Assembly (NCBI GenBank): GCA_002989075.1
Contig: PSQN01000012.1
Location: forward strand, 1,364,001 to 1,428,000
Source of the DNA: Arthonia radiata
Lineage: Eukaryota; Ascomycota; Arthoniomycetes; Arthoniales; Arthoniaceae
Reading direction: 5' to 3'
DNA: 64,000 bases
In this document: positions 10,021 through 21,224 of the stretch, in pieces
Layout: every line of letters starts with the position of its first letter
How positions within the stretch are numbered: the first letter of the stretch is position 1
Notes under the pieces: model-generated
What the model saw: only the letters and a program-made list of their open reading frames with translations
Databases searched by the model: none
What the model was told of the DNA's origin: nothing
Translations under genes and position numbers: made by a program

Positions 10021-11049
10021 CTAAACCTCCATACCTAGGAAGAACCACCGTCGACTCGTAATATCGGCGCCGCCAGTCCAGGGCTCGAGCGTAACAGGCT
10101 CGAATCCAACCCAGCCGAGGTCGCGCACAACCGCAGCTGTTTCGGGCGGCGATGTAGGCCGCTCGACGCAAATGACGAGCTGCTCGCAGGCGAGGTTCGA
10201 CGTTGACGCGAGCTCGATCAGCGCCATGAGTCTGTTTTGGTCAGCTGGTTCACAAATTATGTGCGTGTATAAGGCATTACGCACGCTTGCTTCAAGTCCT
10301 TCCCAATGACAAACGCATCGAAGAACACAAACAGCGTCCTCTGACCATCTTGACCTTCAGCCGTGAACCCTCTGAACCTCGCGCCTCCCGTATAGTCCCA
10401 TACTTCAATGTATTCATGCACGGCATCATGCCTGCCATGCTGAAGATACTGCTCCACCGCGCCGTCATCTGGTGGCGTCATCTGTACATCGTACTTTATG
10501 TTCTCATTTGCGTTCGTACCATTTTTAAGTGCACCGACCACAAGCGAGTTCTTTGGATACTCCTTCTCAACCAAGAAGATACTCAATAAATCCTCGCAGA
10601 AAAGCCTCTCACACTCTTCCGTGATCGTGTACGCTGCCCCCGCGATTTTGTTACCGCTGCTCTCATACCTCAATGGGCTTGTTGGTGTCTTCGACGACAC
10701 TGGCGCAGAGAGGTAGTCGTAAGCGCTGGCGGTTGCGGCTAGCGGGGGGCTTTCAGGCGGTGATGGGTATCCCGAGCTGACCTCAGGAGCACCACTCGAC
10801 TCCTGTAGTTCATCATTAGTACTGCGATCTCATGTTCGTGGTTTAGAGCCCTCTGTACGTACCGCCGGTCCCGGTAGTGGAGTAGTGGAGACCCTTCAAC
10901 GCGCCAGAGACAGCGTTGACGGTGTAGCAGCTCGCCTTGATGTTGGTTCGGCGAGCGCCGGAAGCGTTCGAAATCCTAGAAGACGAGGACGACGAACGGC
11001 GGTAATTACTACTGATATGACTGTAATTTTGATTGGTGATTCGAGCCAT
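10021..11049 (-). CDS. Ornithine decarboxylase antizyme with programmed +1 frameshift
   Basis: Antizyme binds ornithine decarboxylase and sends it to the proteasome, lowering polyamine synthesis and uptake. Exons are 11049-10863, 10802-10285 and 10231-10021; introns are 60 and 53 bases. The first reading frame ends at codon 69 at TGG-TGC-TCC-TGA (10794-10783), the same sequence as the animal antizyme shift site. Moving one base forward after TCC opens a frame that runs to the end, giving 304 residues in total. The second frame contains the antizyme fold: SLVVGALKNG, then EVWDYTGG, RTLFVFFDAFVIGKDL, EQLVICVER and a final LGWVGFEPVTLEPWTGG. The shift in this family is stimulated by polyamines, which makes a feedback loop. 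The second intron interrupts the codon after KDLKQ. The start Met was chosen because it directly precedes a Ser/Arg-rich leader; the frame is open further upstream. Confidence 0.95.
10783..10794 (-). promoter_or_regulatory. Antizyme +1 ribosomal frameshift site
   Basis: TGG TGC TCC TGA, with the TGA in the zero frame. The antizyme domain lies entirely in the +1 frame after TCC. The stop and its preceding two codons match the conserved antizyme site. It lies 8 bases into exon 2, so the site is created only after the first intron is removed. Confidence 0.92.
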
Positions 11050-11438
11050 GATGATGCGATTCTGCCACAGCGGCGGTGATCTGCTGAAAGTCTTGTTAAA
11101 CGTGTTTGAATTGGGGGCAGATTGAGCGCAGCTGTATGGAGCGGTTTGCAAGGTAGTGATCGGTAAGGTGGCAAGGTGGCTGAGTGAAAGGCGAGATTGT
11201 ATGATCATACAAAGAGAGTCAAGGAAGAAGGAAATGTAGATCCAGTGGGGCAAGCCCAGACCCTGAGTGCTCTGAAACTGCTCGCCACGACCTGCCTTAT
11301 GAGGCATGCGAAGTCAGGTGCGCATCACGTGCTGTCCTTAGCCGACTATGGCATGGAGCCTCCTTGTCTGGGTTAGACAAGTTTCTTTTCGGACGCATGT
11401 ATAGGCGTCGCAATTGCGGACTACATCTTGGAAATGGT
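11050..11438. other. Antizyme 5' region
   Basis: The antizyme frame is open without a better start up to 11307, which probably reflects a long 5' leader. I see no other gene before the allantoicase stop. Confidence 0.4.
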
Positions 11439-12810
11439 TCAAGCTGCGTCGTCCGTCTCCCTGCGACCCCAAACTCTGAGTCTCTTCACACCTCCATCTG
11501 GCACAATCACAAGTCGCACAAAACGCACCTTTTTGCTCTTCCAGGTCTCTGCAGCATCCATCTCATGCTCCTTGTCTGGCACGCATTCTGCGACCTCGCC
11601 GATCCGCTCCCATGCCCTCTCATCTCCCTCTTTTGGATCTCCTTCACCGACCCACCCTTCCACATAGCAGCTCACCGGATAGTTTCCACGAAAGAACGCT
11701 GTGTCCACGACCACCTTCTCGACAAACCCGCCATCACCACCAAGCTTGACGATGACCCAGTCCTTGTGTCCCTGCTCGCGTGACCTCTTCGTCTCCCACC
11801 CATCAGACATGTCTGTGCCCCGTCCACCTAGCAATAGGTTGTTCGGTGGTGAGAAGTAAGCATCAGACGCCGCGGTCGCGATCCCACCGTTGAACACGCT
11901 CGTAAGATCTACGAGCGAATGAGGCTTCCCCTGACCCGCTGACCCAATCACGCTGGACGAAGATGAAGGCAGAACATTCCCAAACAGCCTAAACCGACCG
12001 ATTCCACCATCCGGGAACATCAACAACCTGATATGCGTATAGCTCTGCTCTTCCATCGGCGTCTGATTTTGCGAAGTTCGTCCCCCTACCTGCCCTTGCC
12101 GTCCCCTACCACCTTGCGCAGGCGGCAGCACCCACGCCTGCCTTTGAGCGGGTCCGCATTTCGATCGTGGCAGAATAGTCTTCCAGCCGGGGAAGTCCCT
12201 GCCTGTGACAATCTCGTCCTCCCTCTTTTCCTCCTGCGCTCGCGCGTCGTCATCATGCGCCGTCTTCACCCCCCCACCGACACCCTCACGGTGCCCGTGC
12301 ATGCCTCCGCCTGCCATTGCCCGGCCTTCCTTACCTGCAAGTCTACAGCATCCTTGAACTTCTATCTCGGGTGCATGATTACCGGAGAAGAAACCCGTGT
12401 CAATCTCGACGCCGCGGATAGTGGCTGCGTGCACACCAAGACGCCAGACGGCATAGTCGAAGGGATGCGGGTTGTGACGGCGTGTCTCCCAGCCGTCGTA
12501 CCAGGCACCGCGGTCGGTGAAGGTGCCAGGCTTGTGAATGGGAGGTGCAGGGGTAGTGAGGTTTGTGGCTGAGCAGAAAAATTCATCGGAGGCGTAGAGC
12601 AGGGCCGCGGAGACGCGAGGGGAGATGAGATCTTACAAGTGTAAATAATTTGTAGGAAGAGTGGACGTTTCCAATGGAACAGGGACGAGAAAGATCATTA
12701 CCTATCGTGTTCGTGCTAAAGGTAGATGCAATCTGCTCAGGCGGAAGCTGCTTGATTTCGGAAGGTGTGGCGCCTGGAGTAGCTTCGGATGGCTGCATTT
12801 GGCCTTCCAT
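11439..12810 (-). CDS. Allantoicase
   Basis: Hydrolyses allantoate to ureidoglycolate and urea in purine breakdown. Exons 12810-12702 and 12631-11439, separated by a 70-base intron (GTAATG donor), give 433 residues. The protein has the two tandem allantoicase repeats of the family, each with the DGWETxR motif: one just after the LYASDEFF segment near residue 60, the other at SDGWETKR in the C-terminal half. Each repeat then has a GVEIDTGFFSGN or VVVDTAFFRGN strand. A Gly/Ala/Gln-rich insert sits between the repeats and makes this protein longer than the roughly 340-residue yeast enzyme. In fungi this gene is usually under nitrogen control; I did not identify GATA sites specifically. Confidence 0.94.
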
Positions 12811-13045
12811 GTCGCGTTCGGGTGCAGAAGATGTCGCTCCTATATTCGAGCAGCTGTTTGCAGCGACGGACGGAAGTTAGTCAAGAGATAAGCAACAAGG
12901 TGGCCTGAGTGGGGCCAGAGCTACACGTCTGTTCCTGCAGTAGCTCCTTGCGTCAGCCGCGCCTCCATCACGTGCTGAAGCACTCTGTTTCAACATCAGT
13001 TAGTCATCATCATGGAGTAGTCAGGCATTCCGATCGTATTGCATT

Positions 13046-15524
13046 TCAGTCATTATTCCAATCAGCCTCTTCATACACTTTACCGTTTTGCCCGCCGCCC
13101 AAATCCAACTTGGCCAAGAACTCTGGCGGTACAGTGGGGATGTACTTTCTTTCCCGTTCTCTGTTCATACCGCCAAGGCCGGCGCCATAGCTGATGATCA
13201 TGTCCGTGGATGTTGGCAGATGGAACGGCAGCATCAGTGCTGGATCCAAAAGAAGGTTCTCCGGCGCCTCGTCTTCAACGCCATTGAGCATCGACGGTGT
13301 GTCTGGCGCCTCTTGCTGCTTCTCCGGCGACGAAGGGGTTTGTTCTCGCTGGTTCTGACCATTTGCCTGAGACTTTGGAGGCATACCGGACTTTCGGCGC
13401 TTCTTGTCCTCTTCATGTTCCTTTTGCATGTTCTTCAAGTACTTAACTTTGTCTTTAGGCAGCTTCTCCTCGCCGACTTCATTGCGGTAGTATGTGACAG
13501 TATGCACAAGCTGCTGAGGAGATAGCCTCGACAGCTGCTGTATTGTGCCTTTGAGCGCTTCGTCATTCTTTCCTAGTGATGTGAATATCTGCAGCCACTG
13601 CAGAAGCTGGATTACAGGTGCAAGATGTCCTCGTGCTGCCTCGTCAGTCGTGTCGCCAGACGCACTCGTCGAGCCATTCTCGTAATGCTCAGGTTGCCTG
13701 TCATTCGCCTTCGCCCACTCTTCCAGCACTGACACGTTCATACGTATTTGCATAGCCTTCGTGCGAGCCAGATACTTTCGATTCGACATGATGCGGTTGA
13801 ATAGTTCGGCGCCAAGCCAGTACATGAGTTGGTTCATCGTTTGCGCAATGATGACAGAATGGATATCGTACAGGTCGAGCACGAACAGCGTCGACGACAG
13901 AAGTGAAGTAATATTACGAGGAGACACTTTCGCACGACGCTTCGGTGACGGAGGTCGAAATCTTTTCTCAGGAGGTTCTGGTGCTGGCGCTTTCGGCTTC
14001 GACTTGAATATTCGCCAGTCACCTTGAAATGTGATATCTTCAAAGCCAGGTATCGTCTCATGATCGAGCATTGCCGCGTCCAAGACCTTATCCATGCGCC
14101 GTTCAGCGTCTCGTATAATGAGCACGAAGATCTCATTGATCAACTCTGCAATCTGCATTTGCCAATCTGACGTCCTCCTGTGTAAGCCTGGGTCCTTCTT
14201 CAAGTAGTGCAGTAGCAGAGTCATGTTCGATATCCAGAATGCCAGCTGCGTCATGTCCCATTGATGTCGATCAATCGCGTCATTTAGCTTCTCCATAGCC
14301 GAGTCATATAGTACTCGTAGCAAGTCCCCGCTCGCATGATAGTGAGCATACCTCGCGGCCAAAAAGAGTACATTGGCTGGCACAGGTTTCTGTGAAGGTG
14401 TCCGTTGCGGCTGCATATTCTTGATGATGATATCGAGTATGGCACCCAGCTCAGTTTCTTGAAAAACGAACATCTGGTCGTTCATACAGCGATCCCACAC
14501 GAACTCATGTCCCTCCTCCTCCAGCTCTCCAGGTGACTCGGGCGGCTCATCGATACCCAGATTACCCAGATCGACCTCGAGGTTGATCGCGCTCTCCATC
14601 ATCATGCGTCGCTTCATCTCATTCTCGGCCATCTCATCCTCAAAGCGATCTTGCGAGACGCCGCTGGTGTAAAAATCATCGCCAATGCCAGCGCTGCCGA
14701 TCTTGTAGCCATTCTCGTTCAGGTAGTTGGATATGTCGCTGTTAGGCGACACAAAGTCAAACGCAGTCCGACCACCTATAGACTTCGCCTCCGGAGAAGC
14801 TCCGTGCTTCAAAAGCAGCTCCACGATGTCTCGATGGTGATTCGCGGTCGCCCACATGAGCGATGTCCAATGGCTTGAGTCTTTCTGATCCACCTTTGCG
14901 CCAGCATCCAAAAGCGTCTCGGCAATATCAGCGTGACCAAAACAGCTGGCGTAAATCAAAGGCGCCGTCCCGTCGTCATCCGGTTTGTTGATATCCACAA
15001 AGGTTTTTGGTTTGCCGTTGAGTAACCTCTTGAGCCTGCCCAAGTCACCATTACTAGCAGCGAGGTTCAGCGTCTTCTGCAGCACTGCGCGCTTATCGTC
15101 GTCTGTCAACTCTTCGCTCTTTGCAACTTCCTCCTCGTCCTCACTGGTGCGAGCATCTTCTTTGTATGCCGCTTGGGCCTGGAGCATTTTGTCCAGGCGG
15201 GCATTGAGATCTCTTTTCTGCGCCTGTGCCCTTGTCGTCTCTAAGTCTTCCTCTGTGTCATTCAATGCAAGATTGAAATCTAGTGCTTTCGGTGCACTCG
15301 GCGCAAAGGATTGAGCTTGTCCTGTGGGCCAGTTAGCGCAGGCTTCCATTGAGAAGCGGACGACTATGCTAACCTGACCAATCGTCATATATTTCAACGT
15401 CAGGTCTGTAAAAATCTTGTCTGCGATCGTCTAGGGAAGTAGGAAGGTCCGGAGGAAGCTGTCGAGGCTTCTGCGGAGGATCTAGTTGCTCAGGTTCTTC
15501 GTCGTTGTGGTCTGTGATGTCCAT
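13046..15524 (-). CDS. Ankyrin-repeat and DIL-domain protein
   Basis: Exons 15524-15374 and 15321-13046 give 808 residues; the 52-base intron has GTTAGC, a GCTAAC branch and a CAG acceptor. After an acidic N-terminus with a charged coil come ankyrin repeats at about residues 150-270 (for example DGTAPLIYASCFGHADIAETLL and the following HWTSLMWA...IVELLLKHGA). An alpha-helical DIL (dilute) domain follows at about 350-680, with TMNQLMYWLGAELFNRIM and VIQLLQWLQIF. In myosin V the DIL domain is the cargo-binding tail; in this fungal family it sits on ankyrin repeats instead of a motor, so a role in vesicle or organelle trafficking is likely but unproven. The C-terminus is a short Pro/Leu-rich tail. 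The start at 15524 follows from MDITDHND; the frame is open upstream to 15764 but that part looks non-coding. Confidence 0.85.
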
Positions 15525-16338
15525 AGCCGGAGATTCAAAGCTCGACTTGGGGACAACATTTGGGGCTGGATATAGCAACAATAGCGGAGATATCGAGGAC
15601 GAGAAGCTTGCGAGGATGGACTTTGGTGTTTGGGATGCTTCAATGATTGACACCAACAAGCTCGGTGACCGCGCCAAGCCAAGGCCCCAGATATCAGGCA
15701 CCAAGGGTGGGGAATACAAGTCGTGGCAGACTACGGGCAGAACTGTATCTCTATAATATAGCAAAGACCCTCATTGCAAGCTCTAAAAGCACGCGGCAGA
15801 GTAGTCGAGGCTTCGCTCGATAATTTTGCAAGCTCAGCTTTGCTCTTGCTCTTGCTCTTGCTTTTGCTTTTGCTTTTGCCGTGCTTGGAGAGGTTGGAAG
15901 AGCGTGACTTCATACGAGCATGCCATAACTTTTGTGCCCCAGCCTTGCACTTTTGCTCCAAAAAAGCGCGTTACGCACTGTCTCTGCGCCATTCCTTCAT
16001 TTGCAAAGCGGTACGGCTCGGTCGAATGCTCGCGGAGCCAGCCAACGGATTGGCCACAATATAACAAGATTCAGTGTGATGGAGCCGATGCGAGATAAGC
16101 ATCTCCGTGCTGTCGGGCCAGTCCTTGACCCACTCGGGCGGGACGAAGCGTACCGGCCGAAGAGACGCGGCCGGCGACGATGAGGTCCGTGGAGGTCCCA
16201 CAGGACGTCTCGACCGTAACAATGTATAAGGCAGCGGGCATGTCTATAAGATGCAAACAAAAACTGATTCTCATCAACCATCGATTCATCGCTACCACCA
16301 TTTGCTAGTCTCCGATATCCACGTTCGATCAGTCGATC
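15525..16338. other. Intergenic with a hexamer tract
   Basis: Divergent promoter region between the ankyrin/DIL gene and the reductase-like gene. Apart from the GCTCTT/GCTTTT repeat listed separately I see nothing definite; the open frames here are short. Confidence 0.4.
15838..15880. repeat. Hexanucleotide microsatellite GCTCTT/GCTTTT
   Basis: About seven units of a six-base repeat; the first units read GCTCTT and the later ones GCTTTT, a step that differs by one C to T change. It makes alternating Leu or Lys/Ser runs in all frames, which explains several spurious open frames here. Confidence 0.85.
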
Positions 16339-17016
16339 ATGCACTTCCTCATCCTCGGAGGCAACGGCCGCACCGGCTCCATTGTAGTCGACGAAGCTCT
16401 TTCGCGCGGCCACACCGTTACAGCTCTTGTTCGGGATCTCTCCAAAGTGACTGAAAAGCCTGGTCTCATGGCCTCGAAAGGGACGCCCACGAACATTGAC
16501 GAGATGGAGACGGCGTTCCAGAAGCAGAAGCCAGACGCTGTTCTTGTCACGCTCAATGCGCCACGTACCTCGGACAATCCGTTCGCAAAGAGCATTGCTC
16601 CCTTACGATTGATGGCCGATTCCGTGGCCAATGCGGTCCGGATGATGAAGAAGTATGGCACGCAGAGGATCATCATCATGCAAGCTTTCGGGGTTGGTAC
16701 TAGCTTCAAGAATCTGAATTTGCCAATGCGAAAAGTCATCCAGTGGAGCGAGATGGGCAAGCAATACGACGACCATAACGCTGTCGACAAGGAGGTACGC
16801 GCGGCGGCCGAGGACGGAAGTTTCAAGTGGACAATGGTGCGGCCATCAATGTTGAAGGGCGAAGGAGTGTTGCCGATCAAGGTGTTAGGTGACGACGGAG
16901 AGGGTGCCTCGTTTATGCCGCAGACGTCGCGAGAGTCAGTCGCTAGGTTCTTGATCGAGGACTGCGCGGAGAGCCAAAGCTACGACAACCGTACGCCCGT
17001 TATTTGCAATGTTTGA
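16339..17016 (+). CDS. NAD(P)-binding reductase-like (NmrA/atypical SDR) protein
   Basis: A single exon of 225 residues. It begins at once with a Rossmann nucleotide-binding loop, FLILGGNGRTGSIVVDEAL (the GGNGxTG variant), followed by HTVTALVRD. The middle has DAVLVTLNAPR and RIIIMQAFGVG, and a WTMVRPSMLKG strand near residue 170 is typical of NAD(P)H-binding proteins of the NmrA/biliverdin-reductase-B type. The Tyr-x3-Lys pair of classical dehydrogenases is not evident, as usual for atypical members. It may act as a small oxidoreductase or redox sensor; the substrate is unknown. The gene is intact and soluble, with no targeting signal. Confidence 0.85.
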   Translation: MHFLILGGNGRTGSIVVDEALSRGHTVTALVRDLSKVTEKPGLMASKGTPTNIDEMETAFQKQKPDAVLVTLNAPRTSDNPFAKSIAPLRLMADSVANAVRMMKKYGTQRIIIMQAFGVGTSFKNLNLPMRKVIQWSEMGKQYDDHNAVDKEVRAAAEDGSFKWTMVRPSMLKGEGVLPIKVLGDDGEGASFMPQTSRESVARFLIEDCAESQSYDNRTPVICNV

Positions 17017-19967
17017 GGCAGCGCATCACTCTTGGGTGATGCATTTGCGCTGGGATTTTGGGCATTGAGCTGATGTAGATAGACCTCCTGAATCAATGAT
17101 GATCGATCTTCGCGGATATTGCCTTAAAGTCCTTGACAGTGCCGTTGAATTTACCCACGGTAAGTATCCATATTGGGAAGCAAAGTATTTTCGTCTCCTC
17201 AGTCGTCAGAATGTGTCTGCGTCAAGCTTACTAATGGGGAGGGCCATAGCTGCCACGGTAATACTCGTAGGTAACGCATAGGCGCGAAGCCCTTGTCGGT
17301 CATCTGTTAAAGCTCCATGATATCTCTCATCTCCGGCTCTTTCTTCGCTTTAGAGTGGTCGATCGTATTGTTCAGGGTCGAAACGGAACCTTATTCAGCT
17401 CCTCGAGACCAAGGAGCTTATCGAGTGCTTCTTCTGATTCCATTGGCGCTCAGGATTGGGCTCGGCAGCATCAACGAAGTAGGCAATGCCGTTTTATTCC
17501 CACCAAGGTGAGATAAGAACGTTGACTAGAACAATGACGATTGAACGCAGCGAATGTAGCCTTTTACGTACAATGCCGGTGACATCGACTAGACATGGTC
17601 GTAGGCTGTCGGGTGACGCAAGGAGCGGTCAGCGGCGTGACGACGCCAGGTTGTCAAGATCCTGGGTGGGAGGGAATAGCTGCCACATTCTACTCGAAGC
17701 GTAAAGTTCATACGCTAGAGTGCTTGCAAGAGCATATGGCAACATCGCCCACGTAATCTTTCAGTCTCAATAGGGTGCAAAGAGATATTACTTGCTGTCA
17801 AGATCATGCTCCAGTATGTTGCTAGCATGTCATGAGCCCACAAGTGGAGGGAGCTACGTGACCGGATGGCTTGTAGGAGGTCGATCATTGTCTGCCAGTC
17901 GTTGATGTCCTGACGGCTAGTCTCGTCTTGGATTTTGTATACAGAGGCGTCTTGAGAGGCCTCCAATTGACGGTTGTGGTAAGGCTGTTCTGTCTGACAA
18001 CTTTTTGGTGTAGTAGGACATAACGAGCCGTGGGAGCATGGCATTCGAAGGAGAATTTGCGAGTGTCGATGAGTCGACCCGCGCATGGAATGGTCCCATT
18101 GCAAGGTTCCGATACTGAACGCAGTCTTGATGAAGTTAATGGTGGTGATGGTGAGTTTGAAAGCAGTTTCAAGTGTTGCCACACGTCAACGCACGTGGGT
18201 GTCGATGTTCTGGCGCACGGTGAACCGAGTTCGGGTCGTGAAAACCGGCTGCTATCTGCGACGTGGAGTTGACTCAGATCTTTGGTCGATTTTTTTATTG
18301 AATGCAGTTTCACGTGATGCAGCACGACCTCATCGAAGTGCGCCCTCGTGGCTAGGGTTGTCAAATCAACGTGGGTGTCGTTTGTCTTTCGCACAGTGGA
18401 ACCACCTCGAATCTGGAGTTAAGAGGATGGATGCTAGATGCGACGCGGATTTGGCCAGCTTGGATTCACAGACATGAGGTAGTTTGGAGCGTTGCTGCAC
18501 GGTCTCGATTGGAATAGTGAAGCTTCGAGTTGCTGCCGTCGAGACGCACGAGATGAGATTGCTGTTGCGCACAGTTAGGCGATCTTTGTCGTAAGCTCGA
18601 ATTCTGGATGCACTGGCGGGGAACAACTGTTCGCGTGGCAATCTAAAGTGATACCTCACATTGGTGGCGAATGCGTAGCTCGTAGCCTGCTGTACGTAGT
18701 TACGAGTGTATGCTGTTGGGCTGATGGGTTCTAAGCAAATCGATTGATCACAATAGTTCTTCTGAGGGTGCAATCATTTCTGAGAGCCCTCGAGTGACGA
18801 GGCGACCCATCCGAGAGGCACATGCCCTAAGGCAGCACTCCTCCCTGCCGACGGTCGTGTCACCCATTGTCGAGGAGTCCGTCCAGTCCGAAGGTCGCCT
18901 GATGCAACTCCTTGACTTGCCGAAGAAGCACATGGCTTGAAAATTTTGATGGGTCAATGTTGCCTTTACTGTGACGGCTCGTTTTGCATGTTGAAGCTTG
19001 GCTCGTAGTTCCAGTAGTACAGCTACCGAGTGCATTCCCTTGTCTGATGGCGTTGATGTTTTATTGGAAGGCACTTGGGGAACGGGCATTGCTGACCGCC
19101 CGAAAAACGAAAACACGCAATCCGGGAGGCGCTTGCTTTTCAGCGGCATTCCTCCCTGCCGACCGTGCCTGGGGTTGAAGGAACGCTGAAGTGCAGTGAC
19201 TGTTATCTCCAATCGAGGAGATTCAGTGAGGGTTGGGCTAAACTTCAGAGGTCTTCGGTGTCGACTGTTCCATTGGAGAAGCTGGAGCAGTCAGTGTTGC
19301 TTGATGCCAGGCACTCAGTGAAGAGGCCGGCCTCATGCAGTTGATCGCAGTTTAGCGTGATGCAGCACGGCCTGTTGTCAACGAGACGACGCAGCTCTGA
19401 AGCGGTCATGGTGTTGACTGTGAGGCTGACTTGACTGTGGGAAGATGGCAAGAAAAGATCGGCAAATATGAGTTTCGTAATGGGGTCTGAATTGCTCACA
19501 CTAGGCAGACCCCCAACCTGCGGAACGCCGCTGATGGTGGTGATGCGAAAAGTTGGTATCAGCGGCGGTGAAGGAAAAGGAAGAGAGAAAAAGGAAGAGT
19601 GTTCAACAAGTAGATTGTTGATGCTGACGAATGCGGTAAGTCTTGGCGCTTCATGCGAACTTTCATGTGCCCATCTCTTGCCACTGGAGCGAGTATCCGG
19701 TGCTACGTTTTCAAAGATGAGCGCCTTTTCTGAGCGTTCAGGGCAAGGGAGCAGAGAGTGAGATTCCATTAAGGAAGAGTGATCGATCGAGCGAAGAATA
19801 TCTCGTGACCTACCAGAGTACCTTTTTGAGTTTGTAGCACAAGAGAATGCCGTGTCATCTCCCACCTCATAGTCACAGCCTCACGATCCCAGCGCGCTCC
19901 TGTCGACAGCGTCAGACCCTTCTCCAGATCTCCCCGTCCTAGCACCATGGATTGCTAGCGGTATACC
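17017..19967. other. Three-kilobase region without a supported gene
   Basis: Many short open frames occur on both strands but none gives a recognisable protein. The longest, on the minus strand at 18394-17885, 18182-17715 and 19865-19245, lack domains and overlap one another. Diverged copies of a short sequence appear within 18.2-18.5 kb (see findings), so the region may be a decayed local duplication. Confidence 0.5.
18190..18452. repeat. Pair of diverged direct repeats
   Basis: Two stretches, about 18190-18272 and 18363-18452, share blocks such as CAACG(CA)CGTGGGTGTCG, a CGCAC(A/G)GTGGAACC-like block, and TATCTGCGACGTGG versus TAGATGCGACGCGG in the same order. Matches are interrupted by many differences. 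I compared them by eye only. Confidence 0.4.
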
Positions 19968-21224
19968 CTAGGCTTCTTTATCGTCCTCCTCACACACGGT
20001 TTCAGGCATCCGCGACAACGAAGAACGATGCGACTCAGCTGCCTGGCCATCCCTCGAACTCCTCGGCCCAGTCTCCCAGACTGCGGGATCATAGTATGAC
20101 CGATCACGCATCTGCTCGCGGCTACTCAACCTCGCGCTGGGGACCCCTCGAGGTGGCTCGTGTGCAGGCTCATCATCTTGAAGCGTTCCGTGCATTAGCG
20201 GATCCATGGGCTGATAGCTGGGCGGTACGGAGCGCTGTGGCTCATCGCCTCGGCTGTCAACTGGCGGAGCATCTAATGCAGCGCTCAGACTTGGCGTGCT
20301 TTGAAAGCTTCGTGGAGGTCTGTCTGGGGCTAGATCGTCACGGCTAAGACGGCGCTCACGACGCTGAGATGAAGCCATGGCAGTATTGGAGCCTGAGGCG
20401 TCCGACGCTGTTACAGAGCGACGAGAGCTGGAAGAGACGTCAGTTGGAGTGGCGCTGCGGCCCTGAAGGTCACTGCGATCTGTGACGGAGGCGAGGGTGC
20501 TCCAACTACTAGGCGGAAGACGGGAGCTGACGCTGCTTCTTGTCGCCGCTGAGGTATGAGAGCTGTTTCGCCTGGGAGCGCCGCTGACAGCAGCACTGAC
20601 AACGCTGGATCGCGCAGGAGCATCAGCGTTCACCCCGCTGCCACTTCCGCTGAAGGCATGACCACCTCTCGCCTCCTCATTCGTCCTCTTATTCTCCGCC
20701 CACACTGCTTCATTCTCCCTCCACAACTCCTTCAGCCTCTGTCTCTGCCTTCGGCCATCGAGCTCAGTCTGATTTTTACTCGCTTCCGTAGCGTCAAGGT
20801 ATTCTTGCTCCAAATGCCGCTTTCGCTGCTCATACTGCTCATGCGCTGCAATCGACTCCGCCATTGCGCGTTCTAGTTCCTCGTCCGCTCTCGCTCGAGC
20901 TGCAGATGCTTTTTCTGCAGATCCTTTGTCGAGCGCCGCGCGTGACATCGCAGCTGCGAGTTGTTGCGTCTCCGTCATGGCGCTTGAGGAGGATGAGTCG
21001 CTGGACACGTCTGCTGGGGTTGAGTCTATTGGCGGCTCTGGTTGCCCCGTCGATTGTGAAACTCGTGAGTCTCGTGATGTGCTTGGGTCTCCAGATCCTG
21101 CAGGGTGGCTCATACGAGCTGAAGATGCTGCCGAGACTTGCGAGGCGGACTGAGACGGTCGGACACTGGAGTCAGAGCTGGAAGGATTCTCTTCTTCAAG
21201 GGTAGGAAGAGGTCGTGAAGACAT
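19968..21224 (-). CDS. Ser-rich protein with a central coiled coil, unknown function
   Basis: A single exon of 418 residues when started at MSSRPLPTL (the frame is open 13 codons further). The first 90 residues are Ser/Pro-rich and probably disordered. Residues of about 85-200 form a highly charged helix with many Ala, Glu, Arg and Gln (AAMSRAALDKGSAEKASAARAR, then RRQRQRLKELWRENEAVWAENKR), likely a coiled coil. The rest is again Ser/Arg-rich with many possible phosphorylation sites and a PPSYQP-type Pro motif. I recognise no domain. The long uninterrupted frame and consistent composition favour a real gene; such proteins evolve fast and are often genus-specific. Confidence 0.62.
   Translation of the reverse strand: MSSRPLPTLEEENPSSSDSSVRPSQSASQVSAASSARMSHPAGSGDPSTSRDSRVSQSTGQPEPPIDSTPADVSSDSSSSSAMTETQQLAAAMSRAALDKGSAEKASAARARADEELERAMAESIAAHEQYEQRKRHLEQEYLDATEASKNQTELDGRRQRQRLKELWRENEAVWAENKRTNEEARGGHAFSGSGSGVNADAPARSSVVSAAVSGAPRRNSSHTSAATRSSVSSRLPPSSWSTLASVTDRSDLQGRSATPTDVSSSSRRSVTASDASGSNTAMASSQRRERRLSRDDLAPDRPPRSFQSTPSLSAALDAPPVDSRGDEPQRSVPPSYQPMDPLMHGTLQDDEPAHEPPRGVPSARLSSREQMRDRSYYDPAVWETGPRSSRDGQAAESHRSSLSRMPETVCEEDDKEA

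Noticed and set aside
10070-10110. A tRNA-like TTCGAATCC block
   Set aside because: It sits in the coding part of antizyme and no cloverleaf can be drawn around it.
12033-12572. A 179-codon plus-strand frame
   Set aside because: It lies antisense to the allantoicase coding exon, which is certain.
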